NCBI RefSeq assembly: GCF_009823805.1
Contig: NZ_WUEK01000016.1
Location: forward strand, 55,875 to 119,874
DNA length: 64,000 nucleotides
Reading direction: 5' to 3'
DNA from: Nocardioides flavescens
Lineage (GTDB): Bacteria; Actinomycetota; Actinomycetes; Propionibacteriales; Nocardioidaceae
Below the pieces are notes generated by a model. The model had not been told where the DNA came from. It saw nothing but the letters and a program-made list of their open reading frames with translations, and did not search any database. This document shows, piece after piece, positions 58,969 through 64,000 of this stretch. The position numbers and the translations under genes were made by a program. Positions within the stretch are counted from its first letter, which is position 1; every line of letters starts with the position of its first letter.

Positions 58969-59747
58969 GCCTGCTCCTCCGGCGTCAGCGTCGGGTCGAG
59001 GGACCGCAGGGCGAGCAGACCCTCGGGGTTCCACCGCAGGCGGGCGCGCAGCCGGCCGTCGTCGTGGAGCTCGGGCAGCAGGACGGCGTGGTTGGCGTCG
59101 CGGAGGTCGTCGTCGCGGCGGCGCACGCGGACGGCGTCGTCGCCGGAGCCGCCCAGCGCGACGCGCAGCATGCCGAACCAGCCGGGCGGCAGGTCGTCGA
59201 CACCGACCAGCGCCTCCACCCGTCCGCTGCCGTCGGCGTCGTGGTGCGCCGTCACGGCGAGCGTTGCGAGGACCGTGTCGTCCTGGTCGAGCAGGAGCAG
59301 GTGCGTCCCGGTCTCGGGTGGACCGGGTGGGCGCAGTCGCAGGTGGATGCGCTCGCCCCTCAGCTCGACGTCGTCGAGGACGGCGGTGGGCACGAGCCGG
59401 GTGCGGACCAGGCGCAGCCGGCCGCCGTCGTCCTGCGGCTCCCATCGGCTCACGCCGTCCGGGGCGAGGGGGCTGCGGGTGAGCGGCCGCTGGAGGTCGG
59501 CGGCCACGCCGATGCGGGTCCGCCCGACGACCACGTCGTAGGCGTCGGCGACCAGACCGGTCAGGTCGTGCGGCCCCTCGCCGAGCTCGACGCTCTCGCG
59601 CACGCCGACGGCGCGCAGCGAGAGCGGGCCGGAGGCGCCGTCGACCTCGAGCCACAGGTGGGCGCCGTCGAGCACGGCGGCGTACGTCGCCACGGGGTCG
59701 CCGTCACGGCGCCGCGGGCCTCGGAGCAGTCTCACGGGCAGTCTCAC
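58965..59747 (-). CDS. Beta-rich protein coupled to the Stealth enzyme
   Basis: The 260-residue soluble protein is rich in beta strands, Arg and Asp, with repeated patterns such as HLWLEVDGASGPLSLRAVGVRESVELGEGPHDL and HLRLRPPGPPETGTHLLLLDQDD that suggest several sandwich-like domains. No family recognised. It overlaps the glycosyltransferase-Stealth gene by 4 bases and must be co-translated with it, so an accessory role in the same polymer pathway is likely. Confidence 0.6.
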   Translation of the reverse strand: MRLPVRLLRGPRRRDGDPVATYAAVLDGAHLWLEVDGASGPLSLRAVGVRESVELGEGPHDLTGLVADAYDVVVGRTRIGVAADLQRPLTRSPLAPDGVSRWEPQDDGGRLRLVRTRLVPTAVLDDVELRGERIHLRLRPPGPPETGTHLLLLDQDDTVLATLAVTAHHDADGSGRVEALVGVDDLPPGWFGMLRVALGGSGDDAVRVRRRDDDLRDANHAVLLPELHDDGRLRARLRWNPEGLLALRSLDPTLTPEEQA

Positions 59748-59756
59748 GGGCCTCGC

Positions 59757-60299
59757 TCAGATCAGCGAGGCGCCCTCGCCGCCGCCGGACTGCTCGTCGA
59801 ACGTCTCGTGCTCGAGCAGGTGCAGCACCGGCACCCCGGTGCGGCGGCGCGCCTGCGAGGCCCAGTCGAGGTGGAAGAACTCTGCGACCACGTGCGGCGA
59901 GGTCAGGATGATCGCCTCCCGGCCGTCGACTTCCTTCACCTTCGCCTCGAGCGCGTCGACCGGGTGGCCGGCGACGACCTGGCCACGCGCGGTGGCGCCG
60001 GCGCGGGTGAGCGCGGCGAGCGTGGCCTCGAGGGCGGTGTCGGCCTGGGCCCGGGTCTCCTCGGCGATCTCGTCGAGATCGGCCGGCGGCATCGGGACGG
60101 CCGTCCCGGGCGTGGCCTCGTGGCCGGCGAAGGTGCCCATCGTCGCCTGGATCCGCGCCGCGGCGTCCTCGACCGGGAGCAGCACGTGGTAGGTCACGGG
60201 CTCGTCGAGCCCCTCGTGCAGCGACCGGACCTGGCGGGCGTCGGCGTCGGTGAGCGCCTGCTCGACGAGGAGGACGACGTCGTAGTCGGTGTCAGCCAC
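59757..60299 (-). CDS. Universal-stress-like protein
   Basis: A 180-residue protein with an alternating alpha/beta pattern: YDVVLLVEQALTDADARQVRSLHE, VTYHVLLPVED, GQVVAGHPVDALEAKVKEVDGREAIILTSPH, GVPVLHLLEHETFDEQSGGG. This is like universal stress protein folds but without a clear ATP-binding G-x2-G-x9-G motif. Function unknown. It precedes the surface-polymer genes on the same strand, 9 bases upstream. A MITE-like element begins 9 bases before its start, close enough to affect its promoter. Confidence 0.6.
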   Translation of the reverse strand: MADTDYDVVLLVEQALTDADARQVRSLHEGLDEPVTYHVLLPVEDAAARIQATMGTFAGHEATPGTAVPMPPADLDEIAEETRAQADTALEATLAALTRAGATARGQVVAGHPVDALEAKVKEVDGREAIILTSPHVVAEFFHLDWASQARRRTGVPVLHLLEHETFDEQSGGGEGASLI

Positions 60300-60308
60300 G
60301 TCCCGAGA

Positions 60309-60474
60309 CTAGGGCGTGTCTCCCAAGTCCTCGTAGTCGCCCGCGCGGCGTCGCATCGGACCTGGACTGCGTTGTCGTCGCCCGCCGTGGCGCCGCCACG
60401 GCGGGCTCCTCCGCCTTGCCAGCTCCGCGCGACCCCACGCCTGCTCCCACGCAGACTTAGGAGACACGCCCTAG
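60309..60474. mobile_element. MITE-like element with 21-bp terminal inverted repeats
   Basis: The ends CTAGGGCGTGTCTCCCAAGTC (60309) and its inverse with one mismatch (to 60474) enclose about 124 bases with no frame, including an exact palindrome of two 13-base arms (GCCCGCCGTGGCG). CTAG is present at both outer ends, either a target duplication or part of the repeats. Its size, its ends and the lack of a transposase fit a miniature inverted-repeat element mobilised in trans. The right CTAG supplies the TAG stop of the ligase gene. Confidence 0.72.
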
Positions 60475-61595
60475 TCGCCGTCCGTCGTGGGGCCGTCGCT
60501 CCCACCGCCGAGCACCTCGGCGAGGTCGTAGGACACGACCTCCTCGAGCTGGTCGTAGCCGCACGAGTCCGGGTCGCGGTCGGGCCGCCACCGCTTGAAC
60601 TGGGCGGTGTGGCGGAAGCGGTGGCCCTCCATGTGCTCGTAGCCGACCTCGACGACGCGCTCGGGGCGCAGCGGGGTGAAGGAGAGGTCCTTGCCCTGGC
60701 TCCACCGGCTCTGCGTGCCAGGCACCCGGTCGGGGTTGGCGACGAGGAACTCCGACCACTTCCCCCACGGGTGCTCCTGGATCGGGCACACCAGCGCCTG
60801 CAGCTCCTCGATCAGCTCGGCCCGGCGGGCCTCGGTGAAGCTGGCCGCGACGCCCACGTGGTGCAGCTCGCCGTCGCGGTAGAGGCCGAGGAGCAGGCTG
60901 CCGAGCAGCGGGCGCTCCGGGGTGGAGGCCTTGTGCTCGCGGTAGCCCGCGACGACCACGTCGGCGGTGCGGGCGTGCTTGATCTTGAGCATCGTGCGGC
61001 CGTTCTGGGTGTACGCCGCGTCGAGCGGCTTGGCCACGACGCCGTCGAGCCCGGCGCCTTCGAAGGCCTCGAACCACCGCTCGGCCTCGGCGGGGTCCTG
61101 CGTGACGCGGGTGAGGTGGATCGGGCCGCCGCCCTCGTCCAGCCCGCCCAGCGCCTCCTCGAGCGCGGCCCGCCGCTCGCGCAGCGGTCGGTCGACGTAG
61201 GAGGTGTCGTCGAGGGCCAGCAGGTCGAAGAGGACGATGCCGGCGGGCGTCTTGTCCGCGAGCATGTCGATGCGGCTCTTGGCGGGGTGGATCCGCTCCT
61301 GCAGCACCTCGAACTCCAAGCGCTCGCCGATCGCGACGAAGATCTCGCCGTCGAGCACGCACCGCCGCGGCAGCTGCCGCTTGACCGCCTCGACCAGCTC
61401 GGGGAAGTAGCGCGTGAGCGGCTTGGTGTTGCGGCTGGTCAGCTCGACCTCGTCGCCGTCGCGGAACACGATGCAGCGGAAGCCGTCCCACTTGGGCTCG
61501 AAGAGCAGACCGCCGGCGTGCTTCGCCGGATCGGGCACGCCCTTGACCGACTTGGCCAGCATCGGGCGCACGGGCGGCATCACGGGGAGGTCCAC
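60471..61595 (-). CDS. ATP-dependent DNA ligase (LigC/LigD-ligase type)
   Basis: A 374-residue ligase. Motif I FEPKWDGFR has adenylated Lys35, and the later motifs are LDGEIF, VLFDLLALD, GLDGVVAKPLDAAY and LKIKHARTADVVVAGYR. An OB-fold C-terminus ends in SGSD-type residues. Together with the NHEJ polymerase-domain protein at 53117 it could form a split LigD. GTG at 61595 is an uncertain choice; ATG at 61580 is possible. The stop codon is the CTAG at the edge of the MITE-like element. Confidence 0.87.
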   Translation of the reverse strand: MDLPVMPPVRPMLAKSVKGVPDPAKHAGGLLFEPKWDGFRCIVFRDGDEVELTSRNTKPLTRYFPELVEAVKRQLPRRCVLDGEIFVAIGERLEFEVLQERIHPAKSRIDMLADKTPAGIVLFDLLALDDTSYVDRPLRERRAALEEALGGLDEGGGPIHLTRVTQDPAEAERWFEAFEGAGLDGVVAKPLDAAYTQNGRTMLKIKHARTADVVVAGYREHKASTPERPLLGSLLLGLYRDGELHHVGVAASFTEARRAELIEELQALVCPIQEHPWGKWSEFLVANPDRVPGTQSRWSQGKDLSFTPLRPERVVEVGYEHMEGHRFRHTAQFKRWRPDRDPDSCGYDQLEEVVSYDLAEVLGGGSDGPTTDGD

Positions 61596-61627
61596 GGGTC
61601 CGACCCTAGGAGAGTGCGCCGACAGCG

Positions 61628-62446
61628 TCAGGCCAGCTCGAGCTTCATCGTCGAGATCCGCTCGAGGAGGCTCTCGAGCGACTCCTCGAACTCCTCGGCC
61701 GCGTGGTCCTCGGCGAGGTCGGAGCGCAGCGAGCGGACCGTGGGGTGCTCGAGCAGGCGGGGGTCCTCGTCGGATCCGTCGTCCATGACGTCGAGCGGGC
61801 CGATGTCGGCGCCGTGGCTCGCGACCTCGAGCAGCAGGCTGCCGAGCAGGAAGGAGGTGAACGAGCGGTACGCCGCCACGGCGGCCGCGTCGCTGAACCC
61901 CTCCTCCTTCAGACCGGAGAGGAAGATCTCCACCCAGTCGAGGCTGCGCAGCGGCGGTCGGAGCCACGGAGCCTCCGGTGGACGCGAGGCGACGAGGGGG
62001 AACGCCTTGACGTGCGACAGAGCTACGCGGCGTACGCCGTGGGCGAGGCGCTGGAGGAAGTCCTGCCAGCCGTTGCGGGGCGAGTCCAGGACGTCGGGGT
62101 CGGCGTAGATCCCGCCGACGAGGGCCTCGACGACAGCGTCGAGGAGGTCCTCCTTGCCGGGGACGTAGCGGTAGAGCGACATGGCCTCGACGCCGAGGCG
62201 TTGCCCGAGCCGACGCATCGTCAGCCCGCCGGGGCCGACCTCCTCGAGGAACGCGAGGGCCTCGCGGACGATGCGCTCACGGTCGAGGGGCACGCGCTGC
62301 GAGGGCTTGGACCGGCCGGCGACGAGCTCGGCGTCGACGTCCGGGACCTGCGGGTCGTCCGTGCGCTCGTTCACGTCGTCCTGTTCGGCGTCGTCCTGCT
62401 CGGCGTCGTCCGGGGGAGTGGCAGCGGGGTCCGTAGGGTCTGCCAT
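61628..62446 (-). CDS. TetR-family regulator with acidic N-terminal extension
   Basis: A 272-residue regulator. About 45 N-terminal residues are Asp/Glu-rich and disordered. The helix-turn-helix follows (VPLDRERIVREALAFLEEVGPGGLTMRRLGQRLGVEAMSLYRYVPGKEDLL), then a TetR C-terminal domain of the type often paired with tetracycline-class repressors. The ATG lies in the 12-base loop of a perfect 16+16 inverted repeat that spans the start region, a likely autoregulatory operator. Targets are not evident; the ligase gene 32 bases downstream could be co-transcribed. Confidence 0.82.
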   Translation of the reverse strand: MADPTDPAATPPDDAEQDDAEQDDVNERTDDPQVPDVDAELVAGRSKPSQRVPLDRERIVREALAFLEEVGPGGLTMRRLGQRLGVEAMSLYRYVPGKEDLLDAVVEALVGGIYADPDVLDSPRNGWQDFLQRLAHGVRRVALSHVKAFPLVASRPPEAPWLRPPLRSLDWVEIFLSGLKEEGFSDAAAVAAYRSFTSFLLGSLLLEVASHGADIGPLDVMDDGSDEDPRLLEHPTVRSLRSDLAEDHAAEEFEESLESLLERISTMKLELA

Positions 62447-62468
62447 GTCGCTGACCCTACGGACCCCG
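62425..62468. promoter_or_regulatory. Perfect 44-base dyad centred on the TetR start codon
   Basis: CGGGGTCCGTAGGGTC (62425-62440) and its exact inverse (62453-62468) flank a 12-base loop that contains the TetR ATG. On the minus strand TAGGGT ends six bases before the ATG, which suits a -10 element of a leaderless transcript. The dyad could be the protein's own operator, an mRNA hairpin hiding the start, or both. Confidence 0.7.
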
Positions 62469-62492
62469 GTTGCTTCGTCTGACGGTGGGACG

Positions 62493-63113
62493 TCAGCGGC
62501 CGAGGCCGGCCTTGTCCACGCGGCGGTGGAAGTTCATCCCGGCGAGGCCACCGAGGATCGCACCGACCAGGGCGGCGGCGACGACACCGATGAGGGTGAC
62601 GCCGGCCTGCAGGGTCAGACCGCTCAGCTCGGAGGGGATGCGGGGGAAGTTGTTCAGCTGGTCGAGCACGTCGTACTGCGCGCCGGCGACGGCCGACAGG
62701 ATGGCGACGACGATCGCGATGACGACGGCCCAGCCGAAGACCGCGAGGCCCTGCTTGGCGCCGTTGAAGCGCGCCATGCGGCCGGCGACGTAGCCACCGC
62801 TGTAGTAGGCGAGGAACACGACGACGAGGACGGCGATCGCGCCGGCCCAGCCGATGTCGTTGGCGTTGGCGCCGGTCGCGTCGACGACGTCCTGTGCGCT
62901 CGAGACGATGCCGACGCCGGCGCCCGCCGCGGCGACGAGGGCGGTGAGCACGACGACCATGCCCATCGCGGTCAGCCAACCGAAGAAGGCGGAGCCGATC
63001 TTGACGCCGCCGAAGGCCTCCTTCTGACGGGCAACGACGCTCGCGCGGTCGACCGGCGCGGTGCCGTGGGTGGTGTCCACGTGGGCGGGGCGCTGGGGCT
63101 CTGTCTGGGTCAT
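62493..63113 (-). CDS. Membrane protein of unknown function (TIGR04086/YrzE-like topology)
   Basis: A 206-residue protein with an N-terminal hydrophilic tail of ~45 residues and four to five membrane segments (from AMGMVVVLTALVAAAGAG through ILGGLAGMNFHRR). GGAGAG precedes the ATG at 63113. Similar actinobacterial proteins often sit beside stress genes; here it is divergent from a CsbD-type gene. No enzymatic motif. Confidence 0.65.
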   Translation of the reverse strand: MTQTEPQRPAHVDTTHGTAPVDRASVVARQKEAFGGVKIGSAFFGWLTAMGMVVVLTALVAAAGAGVGIVSSAQDVVDATGANANDIGWAGAIAVLVVVFLAYYSGGYVAGRMARFNGAKQGLAVFGWAVVIAIVVAILSAVAGAQYDVLDQLNNFPRIPSELSGLTLQAGVTLIGVVAAALVGAILGGLAGMNFHRRVDKAGLGR

Positions 63114-63326
63114 GGTCGAACTCTCCTTCGAGAACGGTTCCGTTGAAGAACGGTGCAGGTGAGTTCCTGCGAGCCGGTGGGTACCAGCCTTACGTTGTAA
63201 GTTGCCGTTCTCCAGAAGGTTCAAACCCGAACCATCACCGGAGCGGTACCCGTCACACCGCGTCACCGGACACGGTGGGAGCACAACTGTCACCTGATTC
63301 ACCTCACCTCTAAGAAGGAGAAGACG
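63114..63326. promoter_or_regulatory. Divergent promoter region of the membrane protein and CsbD genes
   Basis: This 213-base gap is less GC-rich than its surroundings. It contains GGTTC-N6-GAACC (63218-63233) and an outer GGGTACC / GGTACCC pair (63179-63185 and 63245-63251). A stress-sigma promoter would be expected for CsbD, but no good match to the usual GGTTT-N15-GGGTA form was found. Confidence 0.4.
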
Positions 63327-63500
63327 ATGGGACTCGCTGACAAGGCCAAGAACGCCGCTCAGGACGCCGCCGGCAAGGTCAAGGAGGCCGTCGGCGACGC
63401 GACCAACAACGAGAAGCTCGAGGCCGAGGGCAAGAAGGACCAGGCCGCGGCCGAGACCAAGAAGGCGGGCGAGGGCGTCAAGGACGCCTTCAAGAGCTGA
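63327..63500 (+). CDS. CsbD-family stress protein
   Basis: A 57-residue, highly charged, Ala/Lys/Glu-rich protein with the CsbD pattern: DKAKNAAQDAAGKVKEAVGDATNNEKLEAEGK. Members are small general-stress proteins, often induced by osmotic or phosphate stress, and function is unclear. Strong AAGGAG site before the ATG. It precedes another tiny basic gene by one base. Confidence 0.85.
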   Translation: MGLADKAKNAAQDAAGKVKEAVGDATNNEKLEAEGKKDQAAAETKKAGEGVKDAFKS

Positions 63501-63501
63501 C

Positions 63502-63636
63502 GTGGCCAAGCCCAAGCGCAACATCTTCGCGCTGCTCGGCTGGCTGGTCTGGAAGCTGCTGTCGATCTTCGGCGTGAAGTTCGCCAAGAAGAAGCTCGGC
63601 AACGAACGCAGCCACGGCCAGCCCGCGCGTCGCTGA
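63502..63636 (+). CDS. Small basic protein with one hydrophobic segment
   Basis: GTG at 63502, one base after the CsbD stop, encodes 44 residues. A basic start (AKPKRN) is followed by a hydrophobic stretch (IFALLGWLVWKLLSIFGVKF) and a Lys/Arg/His-rich tail. It is probably a membrane-associated small protein co-transcribed with CsbD. No family recognised, but the regular composition and coupling support it. Confidence 0.55.
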   Translation: MAKPKRNIFALLGWLVWKLLSIFGVKFAKKKLGNERSHGQPARR

Positions 63637-63659
63637 TCGCGACGGACGCCGCCGCACGG

Positions 63660-63684
63660 CCCCGGCTCCTGGGGGGAGCCGGGG
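63660..63684 (+). terminator. Terminator after the CsbD operon
   Basis: CCCCGGCTCC and GGAGCCGGGG pair exactly around TGGGG, 23 bases after the last stop; followed by TCGTGTCGCGTCC rather than a T tract. Confidence 0.7.
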
Positions 63685-63717
63685 TCGTGTCGCGTCCTGA
63701 GGCCTGGCTGTCCTCCG

Positions 63718-63895
63718 CTGGTCGAGGCAGGACGAAGTCCGGTCGTTCCCGGTGGTCGACGAGGTCCGGTCGTTCCCGGTGGTCGACGAGGTCCGGTTCG
63801 TTCCCGGTGGTTGAGGAAGGACGAAGTCCTGTCTCGAAACCACTGTCTCGTCGGGTGGTTTCGAGACGGTCGCCAGCGCGACCTCCTCAACCACC
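63718..63895. repeat. Dispersed modular palindromic repeat, cluster 3, with a 27-base tandem repeat
   Basis: Two full units, 63806-63843 (core AGGAC-GAA-GTCCT) and 63854-63895 (core GGTCGC-CAGC-GCGACC, opposite orientation), share the flanks of clusters 1 and 2. Just before them a 27-base unit containing GGTCGTTCCCGGTGGTC is repeated exactly at 63737-63763 and 63764-63790, with a third degraded copy. From 63896 to the window end I see no supported feature. Confidence 0.85.
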
Positions 63896-64000
63896 GCGGA
63901 GTGAGTCCGGGCTCGGTATGCCGCCCCGCTCGGCGGGCCCTGACCTTGGGCACCTGTCCCCGGTTGGTCTGCCGGGCCTGTGGGTGCCGCCCCGCGAGGC

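Noticed and set aside
62181..63146. Plus-strand open frame antisense to the TetR and membrane-protein genes
   Set aside because: Asp/Gly/Arg-rich shadow; both minus-strand genes have clear motifs or ribosome sites.
63737..63820. 27-base tandem repeats considered as a CRISPR array
   Set aside because: The copies are directly adjacent without spacers, and no cas gene is present.
63896..64000. Possible gene at the right edge
   Set aside because: Only about 100 bases remain and no frame shows recognisable sequence or a ribosome site.

Overview
The window is very GC-rich, uses many GTG starts and has tightly packed genes with 1-4 bp stop/start overlaps. That architecture fits an actinobacterium. 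The gene families point to Propionibacteriales, probably a Nocardioides-like soil or water organism: a coproporphyrin-type heme pathway with HemQ, a DUF3000/RNase D pair, a DinB2-type polymerase, a DesA3-like desaturase with its reductase, a 6C RNA and a Nur box. The genus is an inference from recalled gene content, not from a search.

Layout. 1-4.3 kb: FUSC-type membrane protein, DNA polymerase IV, a glutamate-cysteine-ligase-like enzyme and a DUF402 protein. 4.4-7.4 kb: a Baeyer-Villiger monooxygenase/short-chain dehydrogenase operon divergent from a TetR regulator. 7.4-10 kb: a WXG100-linked polymorphic toxin module. 10-16 kb: ornithine aminotransferase, a two-component system, and an ECF sigma factor with a membrane-anchored partner. 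16-22.5 kb: HrpA helicase, a conserved protein, an 88-nt nested hairpin, a MazF-like protein and a solute-binding lipoprotein. 22.8-26.8 kb: RNase D, DUF3000, hemE and a DUF4349 lipoprotein. 26.9-32.6 kb: a sulfone/sulfonate desulfurisation cluster (LysR, sfnG, sfnB, ssuD and two flavin reductases). 32.8-35.4 kb: hemG and a ferredoxin-reductase-like flavoprotein. 35.8-40.7 kb: two paralogous sensor kinases and a NarL-type regulator; the first kinase has lost its ATP-binding residues. 40.7-47.7 kb: membrane and lipoproteins, a methyltransferase, superoxide dismutase behind an exact Nur box, and a RidA/FAD-oxidase in-frame fusion divergent from a LuxR regulator. 47.7-50.3 kb: hemQ, HAD hydrolase, lipoprotein and msrB. 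50.3-54.2 kb: desaturase reductase, acyl desaturase and an NHEJ polymerase domain. 54.2-56.3 kb: GAF-ANTAR regulator, 6C RNA and small membrane proteins. 56.3-60.3 kb: a glycosyltransferase-Stealth fusion operon. 60.3-64 kb: a MITE-like element abutting an ATP-dependent ligase, a TetR gene with its start codon inside a perfect dyad, stress-type small proteins and a repeat cluster.

How it fits together. hemE, hemG and hemQ (with msrB) belong to one heme pathway, but here they are separated by about 7 kb and 13.5 kb of unrelated genes. The sulfone cluster and the kinase/SOD/oxidase block therefore look like insertions into an older heme neighbourhood. Three clusters of a modular palindromic repeat are present at 30.3, 35.6 and 63.8 kb, two of them inside or at the edge of those inserted blocks. 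No rRNA, tRNA, CRISPR array, transposase or phage gene was recognised.
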